A stretch of 12,686 nt of DNA. Origin: JACCUZ01 sp038246575 (GTDB taxonomy: Bacteria > Actinomycetota > Actinomycetes > JACCUZ01). Shown here in pieces: positions 1 to 7,483 of the stretch; position 1 is the first letter of the stretch, and every line of letters starts with the position of its first letter. A program made the translations under genes and the position numbers. Under the pieces are notes generated by a model. That model was not told the origin of the DNA. It was given only the letters and a program-made list of their open reading frames with translations, and made no database searches. The stretch spans positions 1 to 12,686 of the forward strand of contig JBBRVU010000120.1 in NCBI GenBank assembly GCA_038246575.1, read 5' to 3'.

Positions 1-2
1 AA

Positions 3-1196
<1,194 letters not shown>

Positions 1197-1210
1197 CACC
1201 ACCAGCACCG

Positions 1211-1254
1211 ACCCCGGCGCGGGGTGCTCGCCACGCGAGCGCCCCGCGCGGGGT
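1211..1254 (+). terminator. Strong hairpin after tuf (terminator candidate)
   Basis: A 15-bp stem (1217-1231 pairing with 1235-1249, one G·T wobble) closes a 3-nt CAC loop. It is extended by five more pairs, ACCCC 1211-1215 with GGGGT 1250-1254, across a single bulged G at 1216. It begins 14 nt after the tuf stop. No T-run follows, which is the common situation for hairpins at gene ends in high-GC actinobacteria. It could end tuf transcription, act as a partial read-through attenuator into rpsJ, or protect the tuf mRNA 3' end. The structure is seen directly; its function is inferred. Confidence 0.7.
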
Positions 1255-1266
1255 GCATCAGACGGA

Positions 1267-1296
1267 TTCGCCTCAGCCGCGCTCCTGCGGCATACT
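1267..1296 (+). promoter_or_regulatory. Weak promoter candidate for the S10 operon
   Basis: CATACT at 1291-1296 matches four of six positions of the TATAAT consensus. TTCGCC at 1267-1272, 18 nt upstream, matches three of six of TTGACA. It lies downstream of the tuf hairpin and would give a leader of nearly 290 nt before rpsJ. The match is modest and a different start site is possible. Confidence 0.3.
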
Positions 1297-1590
1297 GGGG
1301 CGAGTTGCTCGGCGGGATGGCCGAGCGGGCGGGAACCCGGAAGGGGGCCCGCGCCACGTGGCCGTCCCCGCCGTGTGCCCGGGATGCACAGCCGACAGGC
1401 AGTGCACCGCCTGGGCCGCCCACCAAGCCCCCGTTCCACAAGCGCGTCTCGTCCGGTAGCGATCCGGGCCCGACACGCCCGACCTCGGGGGTCGGAGATC
1501 AAGGGGCCGCGACCGGTCCGGTTCGACACCGTCGAGCTGGGTGGCGCGACCTGCCGCAGCGGTACGACTGAGAAGGAACGAAGCGACGCC
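1297..1590 (+). promoter_or_regulatory. Long structured leader before rpsJ
   Basis: No convincing gene is present in this stretch, but several hairpins are visible. GCGGGC 1325-1330 pairs with GCCCGC 1347-1352, enclosing CGGGAACCCG. GCCACGTGGC at 1353-1362 is a perfect palindrome. TGTGC 1374-1378 pairs with GCACA 1386-1390. Alternatively TGCAC 1385-1389 pairs with GTGCA 1402-1406, and CAGGC 1396-1400 pairs with GCCTG 1409-1413. CCGACC 1479-1484 pairs with GGTCGG 1490-1495, and TCGAC 1523-1527 with GTCGA 1531-1535. In gamma-proteobacteria the S10 leader binds L4 for feedback control. Whether this leader binds any ribosomal protein is unknown. A purine-rich Shine-Dalgarno sequence, AGAAGGA 1571-1577, ends the region. 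Confidence 0.45.
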
Positions 1591-1899
1591 ATGGCGGGAC
1601 AGAAGATCCGCATCAGGCTCAAGGCCTACGACCACGAGGTCATCGACTCATCGGCACGCAAGATCGTCGACACGGTGACGCGTACTGGTGCGAAGGTTGC
1701 TGGGCCGGTGCCGCTGCCGACCGAGAAGAACGTGTACTGCGTCATCCGTTCGCCGCACAAGTACAAGGACTCGCGCGAGCACTTCGAGATGCGTACGCAC
1801 AAAAGGCTGATCGACATCATCGACCCCACGCCCAAGACAGTCGACTCGCTGATGCGGCTCGACCTGCCGGCCGGGGTCGACATCGAGATCAAGCTCTGA
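1591..1899 (+). CDS. rpsJ: 30S ribosomal protein S10 (NusE)
   Basis: S10 is a head protein of the 30S subunit and, as NusE, a partner of NusB and NusG in antitermination and transcription-translation coupling. The 102-residue product is the standard length. It starts MAGQKIRIRLKAYDH and carries the conserved KAYDHEVID segment near the N-terminus and the long-loop region around RSPHKYKDSREHFEMRTHKR in the middle. The frame stays open upstream to 1375, but the homologous N-terminus and the Shine-Dalgarno sequence AGAAGGA (1571-1577, 13 nt away) fix the start at 1591. It is the first gene of the S10 operon; rplC follows after 34 nt. Confidence 0.97.
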   Translation: MAGQKIRIRLKAYDHEVIDSSARKIVDTVTRTGAKVAGPVPLPTEKNVYCVIRSPHKYKDSREHFEMRTHKRLIDIIDPTPKTVDSLMRLDLPAGVDIEIKL

Positions 1900-1933
1900 T
1901 CCGGCCTGTCGACGATCGAGGGACGCGCTAGTC

Positions 1934-2602
1934 ATGAGTAAGCAGATGAAGGGGTTGCTGGGCGAGAAGCTCGGCATGACCCAGGTCTTCGACGCGAACA
2001 ACCGGATCGTTCCGGTCACCGTGGTCAAGGCCGGGCCTTGCGTTGTCACGCAGGTCCGTTCGGCCTCGGTCGACGGCTACTCCGCCGTGCAGATCGCCTT
2101 CGGTGTCGTCGACCCGCGCCGGGTGAACAAGCCGGCGAGCGGGCACTTCGCCAAGGCGGGTGTCACGCCGCGCCGCTACACCGTCGAGCTGCGCACGGAC
2201 GACGCCAGCGAGTACACGCTCGGGCAGGAGATCACCGCCGACCTCTTCGATGCCGGTCAGACCGTGGACGTCACGGCCACCAGCAAGGGCAAGGGCACCG
2301 CGGGTGTCATGAAGCGCCACGGCTTCCACGGGGTCAGCGCCTCGCACGGCTCGCACCGCAACCACCGCAAGCCCGGCTCGATCGGTGGCGCCTCGACGCC
2401 AGGCCGAGTCTTCAAGGGCATGCGGATGGCGGGTCGCATGGGCAACGTGCGCACCACCACTCAGGGCCTCACGGTCCACGCCGTCGACGCCGACCAGGGG
2501 CTGCTGCTCATCAAGGGTGCCATCCCCGGCCCCAAGGGCGCCCTCGTCCTGGTCCGGACGGCCGCCAAGTCCCCCTACCCGGTGAAGGGAGCCGACCAGT
2601 GA
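1934..2602 (+). CDS. rplC: 50S ribosomal protein L3
   Basis: L3 is an early-assembling 50S protein that binds 23S rRNA and reaches toward the peptidyl-transferase centre with a long loop. The 222-residue product opens with the typical GLLGEKLGMTQVFD segment. The loop region is at about residues 130-170 and includes HGSHRNHRKPGSIG and TPGRVFKGMRMAGRMG. The glutamines in the E. coli loop context SIGQNQTPG, where PrmB methylates L3, are absent here (SIGGASTPG, residues 149-157). This is consistent with no such modification. A Shine-Dalgarno sequence, GAGGGA (1918-1923), precedes ATG 1934. An internal ATG four codons later is a less likely start. The stop overlaps the rplD start by 4 nt. Confidence 0.97.
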   Translation: MSKQMKGLLGEKLGMTQVFDANNRIVPVTVVKAGPCVVTQVRSASVDGYSAVQIAFGVVDPRRVNKPASGHFAKAGVTPRRYTVELRTDDASEYTLGQEITADLFDAGQTVDVTATSKGKGTAGVMKRHGFHGVSASHGSHRNHRKPGSIGGASTPGRVFKGMRMAGRMGNVRTTTQGLTVHAVDADQGLLLIKGAIPGPKGALVLVRTAAKSPYPVKGADQ

Positions 2603-3357
2603 CCACGACGACCGGGACCGAGTCGAGCACCGAGACCACGAACCTCGAGCTCGAGGTCCGCGACCTCGAGGGCGCGTCCGCAGGCACCTTCACGCTGCCG
2701 GCCGACGTCTTCGACGTACAGGTCAACATCCCGCTCATCCACCAGGTGGTCGTGGCCCAGCTCGCGGCCGCCCGGCAGGGAACGCACTCCACCAAGTCGC
2801 GCGGCGAGGTCCGAGGCGGCGGCCGCAAGCCGCACCGCCAGAAGGGCACCGGCCGGGCCCGCCAGGGCTCGACCCGGGCACCGCAGTTCGCCGGCGGTGG
2901 CGTCGTCCACGGACCCACCCCGCGGTCTTACGCCCAGCGGACCCCGAAGAAGATGAAGGCCGCCGCTCTGCGCGGGGCCCTCTCGGACCGGGCTCGCAAC
3001 GGGCGCATCCACATCGTGACCAGCCTGGTCGACGGTGACGCACCCTCGACCCGCGCCGCCCTGGCTGCGCTGACCGCCATCTCCGAGCGCAAGCACGTGC
3101 TCGTCGTGGTGCAGCGCAGCGACGAGCTGGCGTGGAAGAGCCTGCGCAACGCCGACCACGTGCACCTGCTCAACGCGGACCAGCTCAACACCTACGACGT
3201 GCTGGTCTCCGACGACGTCGTGTTCACCCGCGGTGCACTCGAGGAGTTCCTGGCCGGACCGACCAAGGGCCGCTCCCGGTCCGCGGTGGCGACCGGGACC
3301 GAGACCGCCGCCGACTCCCATGCCGATACCGACGCCGAGAAGGGAGTGAGCGCCTGA
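2599..3357 (+). CDS. rplD: 50S ribosomal protein L4, with extended ends
   Basis: L4 binds 23S rRNA, and its extended loop lines the nascent-peptide exit tunnel. In some bacteria it also represses its own operon. The GTG start at 2599 overlaps the rplC stop as GTGA and has a Shine-Dalgarno sequence AAGGGAG at 2585-2591, giving 252 residues. The tunnel loop is at about residues 61-106, with RGGGRKPHRQKGTGRARQ and STRAPQFAGGG. The N-terminus (residues 2-15) is Thr/Ser/Glu-rich. The C-terminus (about 219-252) is a low-complexity tail unlike the folded core, so the protein is longer than most L4 proteins (roughly 200-230 residues). The frame is open far upstream inside rplC, but the homology begins near LELEVRD, which supports this start. 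Confidence 0.96.
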   Translation: MTTTTGTESSTETTNLELEVRDLEGASAGTFTLPADVFDVQVNIPLIHQVVVAQLAAARQGTHSTKSRGEVRGGGRKPHRQKGTGRARQGSTRAPQFAGGGVVHGPTPRSYAQRTPKKMKAAALRGALSDRARNGRIHIVTSLVDGDAPSTRAALAALTAISERKHVLVVVQRSDELAWKSLRNADHVHLLNADQLNTYDVLVSDDVVFTRGALEEFLAGPTKGRSRSAVATGTETAADSHADTDAEKGVSA

Positions 3358-3662
3358 TGTCCTCGATCCACAAGGACTATCGCGACGTCCTGCTCGCTCC
3401 GGTCGTGTCGGAGAAGAGCTACGGGCTGCTCGACGAGAACAAGTACACGTTCCTGGTCCACCCGGACGCCAACAAGACTGAGATCAAGATCGCGGTCGAG
3501 AAGATCTTCGGCGTCAAGGTGACCAGCGTGAACACGCTCAACCGCGACGGCAAGCGCAAGCGGACCCGCTCCGGCTGGGGCCGCCGCAACGCCACCAAGC
3601 GCGCGATCGTGTCGGTCGTCGAAGGTGACCGCATTGACATCTTTGGAGGGCCGGTCAGCTAA
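3357..3662 (+). CDS. rplW: 50S ribosomal protein L23
   Basis: L23 sits at the tunnel exit of the 50S subunit and is the docking site for trigger factor and a contact for SRP. The 101-residue product begins MSSIHKDYRDVLLAPVVSEKSY and contains the L23 signatures PVVSEKSY, KYTFLV, NKTEIK and VNTLNR. ATG 3357 shares one base with the rplD stop (TGATG) and has AAGGGAG at 3340-3346 as its ribosome binding site. The frame is open upstream to 3132, but that part lies inside rplD and is not L23-like. The stop shares one base with the rplB start. Confidence 0.97.
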   Translation: MSSIHKDYRDVLLAPVVSEKSYGLLDENKYTFLVHPDANKTEIKIAVEKIFGVKVTSVNTLNRDGKRKRTRSGWGRRNATKRAIVSVVEGDRIDIFGGPVS

Positions 3663-4498
3663 TGGGCATCCGCAAGTACAAGCCGACGACCCCGTCCCGA
3701 CGTGGGTCCAGCGTCGCCGACTTCGTCGAGGTCACTCGCTCGCAGCCGGAGAAGTCCCTGGTGCGCCCCCTGCACAGCAAGGGCGGTCGTAACAACGCGG
3801 GGCGTATCACGACCCGTCACCAGGGCGGCGGCCACAAGCGCGCCTACCGCGTCATCGACTTCCGCCGTCACGACAAGGACGGCGTCCCGGCCAAGGTCGC
3901 TCACATCGAGTACGACCCCAACCGCACCGCACGGATCGCACTGCTGCACTACCTCGACGGCGAGAAGCGTTACATCATCGCGCCGGAGAAGCTCAAGCAG
4001 GGCGACATGGTCGAGAACGGCCCGTCGGCCGACATCAAGCCGGGGAACAACCTGCCGCTGCGCAACATCCCGGTCGGCACCGTGGTCCACGCGGTGGAGC
4101 TGCGACCGGGTGGGGGAGCAAAGATCGCCCGCTCGGCAGGTTCGAGCGTGCAGCTCGTCGCCAAGGACGGCGGGTTCGGCCAGCTCCGGATGCCGTCCGG
4201 CGAGATCCGAAACGTTGACCTGCGCTGTCGCGGCACGGTCGGCGAGGTCGGGAACGCCGAGCAGTCGAACATCAACTGGGGAAAGGCCGGCCGCATGCGC
4301 TGGAAGGGCAAGCGCCCGACCGTGCGTGGCGTGGCGATGAACCCGGTGGACCACCCGCACGGCGGTGGAGAGGGCAAGACCTCGGGCGGACGACACCCGG
4401 TGAACCCCAACGGCAAGCCCGAGGGGCGCACCCGCAGGCCGAACAAGGCCAGCGACGCGATGATCGTCCGCCGCCGCAAGACCGGCAAGAAGCGCTGA
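3662..4498 (+). CDS. rplB: 50S ribosomal protein L2
   Basis: L2 is a core 50S protein needed for subunit association and peptidyl-transferase centre assembly. The 278-residue product is the usual length. It starts MGIRKYKPTTPSRRGSSV and contains GRNNAGRITTRHQGGGHKRAYR-like RNA-binding sequence in the N-terminal part. The C-terminal signature AMNPVDHPHGGGEG begins near residue 225. H231 corresponds to E. coli His229, the residue long linked to peptidyl-transferase activity. ATG 3662 overlaps the rplW stop by one base (TAATG), with GGAGGG at 3645-3650 upstream. A 26-nt gap separates it from rpsS. Confidence 0.98.
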   Translation: MGIRKYKPTTPSRRGSSVADFVEVTRSQPEKSLVRPLHSKGGRNNAGRITTRHQGGGHKRAYRVIDFRRHDKDGVPAKVAHIEYDPNRTARIALLHYLDGEKRYIIAPEKLKQGDMVENGPSADIKPGNNLPLRNIPVGTVVHAVELRPGGGAKIARSAGSSVQLVAKDGGFGQLRMPSGEIRNVDLRCRGTVGEVGNAEQSNINWGKAGRMRWKGKRPTVRGVAMNPVDHPHGGGEGKTSGGRHPVNPNGKPEGRTRRPNKASDAMIVRRRKTGKKR

Positions 4499-4524
4499 TC
4501 GGGAGCCAGGGAGTAACTGAAACC

Positions 4525-4806
4525 ATGCCGCGTTCGCTGAAGAAGGGTCCCTTCGTGGACGGCCACCTCGTGAAGAAGGTGGACGTCCAGAACGAGAAGG
4601 GCACGAAGAACGTCATCAAGACGTGGTCCCGGCGATCCATGATCGTGCCGTCCATGCTGGGTCACACCATCGCCGTCCACGACGGGCGCAAGCACGTCCC
4701 GGTGTTCATCACCGAGGCGATGGTCGGTCACAAGCTGGGCGAGTTCGCCCCGACGCGCACCTTCCGTGGGCACGTACGTGACGATCGGAGGTCCCGTCGT
4801 GTCTGA
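4525..4806 (+). CDS. rpsS: 30S ribosomal protein S19
   Basis: S19 lies in the head of the 30S subunit, pairs with S13 and contacts A-site tRNA. The 93-residue product is standard length and shows the signatures MPRSLKKGPFVD, KTWSRRSMIVPSMLGHTIAVHDGR and VGHKLGEFAPTRTFRGH. AGGGAG at 4508-4513 is the ribosome binding site, 11 nt before the ATG. The 3' end encodes a basic tail and overlaps the rplV start by 8 nt. The rplV Shine-Dalgarno sequence lies inside this gene. Confidence 0.97.
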   Translation: MPRSLKKGPFVDGHLVKKVDVQNEKGTKNVIKTWSRRSMIVPSMLGHTIAVHDGRKHVPVFITEAMVGHKLGEFAPTRTFRGHVRDDRRSRRV

Positions 4807-5251
4807 CCAGACAGCCACCGTCGTGGCAGCTGACACGGCGGCCCGTGCGCAGGCCAAGCACGTGCGGGTGACCCCCATGAAGGCACGTCGCGTCGTCGAC
4901 CTCGTGCGCGGCATGCCCGCAGAGCAGGCCCTGGCCGTCCTGCGGTTCGCGCCGCAGTCCGCCAGCGAGCCGGTCTACAAGGTCGTTGCCAGCGCCGTGG
5001 CCAACGCCCGTGTCGCCGCCGAGCGCGCCAGCCGACGCTTCGACGCCGACGAGCTCGTGATCCGCGAGGCGTACGTCGACGAGGGCCCGACCCTCAAGAG
5101 GTTCCGGCCGCGCGCGCAGGGTCGCGCCTTCCGGGTGCGCAAGCGCACCAGCCACATCACCGTGATCGTGGCTCCCCGGCCCGAGGCTGTTGCACCGGCG
5201 GACGCCGGCGCGACGTCCAAGCGGTCGAACACGAAGAGGAGGACCCGATAG
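4799..5251 (+). CDS. rplV: 50S ribosomal protein L22
   Basis: L22 spans the 50S subunit, and its beta-hairpin lines the exit tunnel near the macrolide site. I choose GTG 4799 because GGAGG at 4787-4791 lies 7 nt upstream. It gives 150 residues starting MSDQTATVVAADTAARAQ. An in-frame ATG at 4766 would add 11 residues read inside rpsS and has no better ribosome binding site. The core carries AKHVRVTPMKARRVVDLVRG (about residues 19-38) and, near the end, the hairpin-region sequence RAFRVRKRTSHITVIV. Residues after about 128 form an Ala-rich then basic tail, longer than the 110-residue E. coli protein but common in actinobacteria. The stop shares one base with rpsC (TAGTG). Confidence 0.95.
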   Translation: MSDQTATVVAADTAARAQAKHVRVTPMKARRVVDLVRGMPAEQALAVLRFAPQSASEPVYKVVASAVANARVAAERASRRFDADELVIREAYVDEGPTLKRFRPRAQGRAFRVRKRTSHITVIVAPRPEAVAPADAGATSKRSNTKRRTR

Positions 5252-6162
5252 TGGGCCAGAAAGTCAACCCGCACGGGTTCCGCCTGGGCATCTCGACCGA
5301 CCACAAGAGCCGTTGGTTCGCAGACAGCACCAAGCCCGGTCAGCGCTACAGCGACTACGTCAAGGAGGACGTCGCGATCCGGCGCCTCATGGGCAAGGGC
5401 ATGGAGCGCGCCGGCATCTCGCGCGTGGAGATCGAGCGCACTCGTGACCGGGTTCGCGTCGACATCCACACGGCACGTCCGGGCATCGTCATCGGGCGCC
5501 GTGGCGCCGAGGCCGACCGCATCCGTGGCGACCTCGAGGTCCTCACCGGCAAGCAGGTGCAGCTGAACATCCTCGAGGTGAAGAACCCCGAGGTCGACGC
5601 GCAGCTGGTCGCTCAGGGTGTCGCCGAACAGCTGTCCAGTCGCGTGTCCTTCCGCCGCGCCATGCGCAAGTCGATGCAGAGCACGATGAAGGCCGGCGCC
5701 AAGGGCATCCGGGTGCAGTGCTCGGGTCGCCTCGGTGGCGCCGAGATGTCGCGCTCGGAGTTCTACCGCGAGGGTCGAGTGCCGCTGCACACGCTGCGGG
5801 CGAACATCGACTACGGCTTCTACGAGGCCAAGACGACCTTCGGCCGCATCGGCGTGAAGGTCTGGATCTACAAGGGCGACGCGGGCGGCAGCAAGGCCGA
5901 GCGTGACGCTGCTCAGGCCGCCGCCCGGATGGCCCAGCGCCAGCGGCCGACCCGCGCGCCGCGCCCGCGTCAGGACGCTCCGGCGACCGGCGGACCCGAG
6001 ACCGCGGCCACCGAGGCTCCGGCCACCGCGGCCACCGAGACCGCGGTCACCGAGGCTCCGGCCACCGAGGCTCCGGCCGCGGCGGCTCCGGCAGCGGCGG
6101 CTCCGGCAGCGGACACGACCGAGGCGACGACCAGCCCCACGACCAGCGGAACGGAGGCCTGA
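5251..6162 (+). CDS. rpsC: 30S ribosomal protein S3 with long low-complexity tail
   Basis: S3 is a 30S head protein at the mRNA entry channel, with a role in mRNA unwinding. The product is 303 residues, against 233 in E. coli. The start is GTG 5251 with a strong GAGGAGGA ribosome binding site (5236-5243), and the N-terminus MGQKVNPHGFRLG is diagnostic. The type-2 KH domain holds its GxxG loop as GRRG at residues 82-85. The C-terminal S3 domain ends around YEAKTTFGRIGVKVWIYKGD (about residues 191-210). A basic linker (about 228-241) then leads into a repeat-built Ala/Pro/Thr/Glu tail (242-303) that looks disordered. The tail is in frame and ends two bases before rplP, so it is a true part of the gene and not a frameshift product. 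Confidence 0.97.
   Translation: MGQKVNPHGFRLGISTDHKSRWFADSTKPGQRYSDYVKEDVAIRRLMGKGMERAGISRVEIERTRDRVRVDIHTARPGIVIGRRGAEADRIRGDLEVLTGKQVQLNILEVKNPEVDAQLVAQGVAEQLSSRVSFRRAMRKSMQSTMKAGAKGIRVQCSGRLGGAEMSRSEFYREGRVPLHTLRANIDYGFYEAKTTFGRIGVKVWIYKGDAGGSKAERDAAQAAARMAQRQRPTRAPRPRQDAPATGGPETAATEAPATAATETAVTEAPATEAPAAAAPAAAAPAADTTEATTSPTTSGTEA
5974..6114 (+). repeat. Imperfect tandem repeats inside the rpsC tail
   Basis: Degenerate 12-15 bp units built on ACCGAGGCTCCGGCC and GCGGCGGCTCCGGCA follow each other here. They encode TEAPATA, TEAPA and AAAPA peptides. Units are nearly identical at DNA level, which suggests growth by slippage or unequal exchange and not only amino-acid selection. The repeats keep the reading frame. 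Confidence 0.75.
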
Positions 6163-6164
6163 CC

Positions 6165-6581
6165 ATGCTGATCCCACGCAGGGTCAAGCACCGCAAGCAG
6201 CACCACCCCGGTCGCTCAGGGGCCGCCAAGGGCGGCACCAAGATCGCCTTCGGTGAGTACGGCATCCAGGCCATCGAGCCGGCGTACGTCACCAACCGGC
6301 AGATCGAGTCCGCCCGAATCGCGATGACCCGCCACATCAAGCGAGGCGGCAAGGTCTGGATCAACATCTACCCGGACCGGCCGCTGACCAAGAAGCCGGC
6401 CGAGACCCGCATGGGCTCGGGCAAGGGCTCACCCGAGTGGTGGGTGGCCAACGTCAAGCCCGGCCGGGTCATGTTCGAGCTCTCGGGCGTGCCGGAGCCC
6501 ATCGCCAAAGAGGCGATGCGCCGGGCGATGCACAAGCTCCCCATGAAGTGCAAGTTCGTCCGCCGCGAGGAGGCCTCATGA
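6165..6581 (+). CDS. rplP: 50S ribosomal protein L16
   Basis: L16 is a late-assembling 50S protein near the A site that helps position the tRNA acceptor end. The 138-residue product starts MLIPRRVKHRKQHHPGRSG and contains the signatures GGKVWINIYPDRPLTKKPAETRMGSGKG and PEWWVANVKPGRVMFEL. R82, just before MGSGKG, aligns with the arginine hydroxylated in E. coli L16; no hydroxylase gene is visible here. GGAGG at 6153-6157 lies 7 nt before the ATG, and the gap after rpsC is only 2 nt. The stop overlaps the rpmC start (ATGA). Confidence 0.97.
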   Translation: MLIPRRVKHRKQHHPGRSGAAKGGTKIAFGEYGIQAIEPAYVTNRQIESARIAMTRHIKRGGKVWINIYPDRPLTKKPAETRMGSGKGSPEWWVANVKPGRVMFELSGVPEPIAKEAMRRAMHKLPMKCKFVRREEAS

Positions 6582-6814
6582 GCAGCGTCGCGAACAAGCT
6601 GGCGACGCCGATGCGTTCGCTGGAGGACGACGAGCTCGCCACCAAGCTGCGCGAGGCCAAGGAGGAGCTGTTCAACCTCCGGTTCCAGGCAGCCACCGGC
6701 CAGCTGGAGAGCCACGGACGGCTCAATGCCGTCCGCAAGGACATCGCCCGGATCTACACGATCATGCGAGAGCGCGAGCTCGGCATCAGCGGCGTCGAGG
6801 CGGATGGCGCATGA
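6578..6814 (+). CDS. rpmC: 50S ribosomal protein L29
   Basis: L29 lies beside L23 at the tunnel exit of the 50S subunit. The 78-residue helical-hairpin protein has the signature EELFNLRFQAATGQLE followed by RKDIARIYTIMRERE. ATG 6578 overlaps the rplP stop by 4 nt (ATGA) and has GAGGAGG at 6567-6573. The open frame extends further upstream inside rplP, but the L29 homology begins just after this start (LATPMRSLEDDEL). The stop overlaps the rpsQ start in the same ATGA manner. Confidence 0.96.
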   Translation: MSSVANKLATPMRSLEDDELATKLREAKEELFNLRFQAATGQLESHGRLNAVRKDIARIYTIMRERELGISGVEADGA

Positions 6815-7116
6815 GCGAGAAGGCAGAGATGAGCACAGACACAACGACAGCGGGCACCACGAGCTCTCGTGGCTTCCGCAAGACCCGTGAGGGTCTCGTC
6901 GTCAGCGACAAGATGGACAAGACCGTCGTCGTCGCTGTCGAGGACCGCGTGAAGCACGGGCTCTACGGCAAGGTCATCCGCCGCACCAACAAGCTCAAGG
7001 CGCATGACGAGGCGAACGCCTGCGGCGTCGGCGACCGGGTCATGCTCATGGAGACCCGGCCCATGTCGGCCACCAAGCGCTGGCGCGTGGTGCAGATTCT
7101 GGAGAAGGCACAGTGA
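6811..7116 (+). CDS. rpsQ: 30S ribosomal protein S17
   Basis: S17 is an OB-fold primary 16S rRNA binding protein in the 30S body. From ATG 6811, which overlaps rpmC as ATGA, the product is 101 residues. The first 20 or so are a Ser/Thr-rich extension, followed by the core TREGLVVSDKMDKTVVVAVE and the YGKVIRRTNKLKAHDEAN segment. A second in-frame ATG at 6829 (residue 7) has the better-spaced ribosome binding site, AGAAGG 6818-6823, and would give 95 residues. I keep 6811 because of the overlap pattern in this operon. It is the last gene of the classical S10 operon, but it runs straight into rplN by a GTGA overlap. Confidence 0.93.
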   Translation: MSEKAEMSTDTTTAGTTSSRGFRKTREGLVVSDKMDKTVVVAVEDRVKHGLYGKVIRRTNKLKAHDEANACGVGDRVMLMETRPMSATKRWRVVQILEKAQ

Positions 7117-7481
7117 TCCAGCAGGAGTCCAGGCTGCGCGTCGCCGACAACACCGGCGCCAAGGAGCTGCTGTGCATTCGCGTGCTCGGCGGCTCGGGTC
7201 GGCGCTATGCCGGCATCGGCGACATCATCGTGGCAACCGTCAAGGACGCCATCCCGGGCAGCAACGTCAAGAAGGGCGAGGTCGTCCGGGCCGTCATCGT
7301 GCGCACCATCAAGGAGCGCCGGCGGGCCGACGGCTCATACATCCGCTTCGACGAGAACGCGGCCGTCCTCATCCGTGACGGCGGCGACCCGCGAGGGACG
7401 CGCATCTTCGGCCCCGTCGGTCGCGAGCTGCGCGACAAGCGCTTCATGCGCATCATCTCGCTCGCTCCGGAGGTGCTCTGA
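7113..7481 (+). CDS. rplN: 50S ribosomal protein L14
   Basis: L14 is a 50S protein at the subunit interface, contacting L19 and 16S rRNA, and a target of the silencing factor RsfS. The 122-residue product has the standard length. It starts MIQQESRLRVADNTGAKEL, followed by KKGEVVRAVIVRT and the C-terminal GTRIFGPVGRELRDKRFMRIISLAPEVL. GTG 7113 overlaps the rpsQ stop by 4 nt and is preceded by GGAGAAGG (7101-7108). This overlap joins the S10 and spc operons without a gap. Confidence 0.97.
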   Translation: MIQQESRLRVADNTGAKELLCIRVLGGSGRRYAGIGDIIVATVKDAIPGSNVKKGEVVRAVIVRTIKERRRADGSYIRFDENAAVLIRDGGDPRGTRIFGPVGRELRDKRFMRIISLAPEVL

Positions 7482-7483
7482 CC

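Noticed and set aside
1353..1362. GCCACGTGGC palindrome as a transcription-factor operator
   Set aside because: A CACGTG core alone is not enough in GC-rich DNA. I know no actinobacterial regulator that fits it at this locus, so it is noted only as part of the leader.
1224..1571. Open frame through the tuf-rpsJ gap (84 codons from ATG 1317), ending just before the rpsJ ribosome binding site
   Set aside because: The peptide is Arg/Pro/Gly-rich with no family resemblance, no good ribosome binding site is seen, and the region is better explained as a structured leader.
2038..2598. Upstream extension of the L4 frame inside rplC
   Set aside because: It is a high-GC shadow of rplC (Arg/His/Gly-rich), and the L4 homology and Shine-Dalgarno site fix the start at GTG 2599.
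3970..4914. Antisense 314-codon frame opposite rplB, rpsS and rplV
   Set aside because: It spans three well-identified sense genes and has no recognisable domain; this is expected in high-GC coding DNA.
4975..6177. Antisense 400-codon open frame opposite rplV and rpsC
   Set aside because: It is a by-product of GC-rich third positions in the sense genes. Its Gly/Arg/Leu-Gly repeats mirror the rpsC tail repeats, and no ribosome binding site or family match is apparent.
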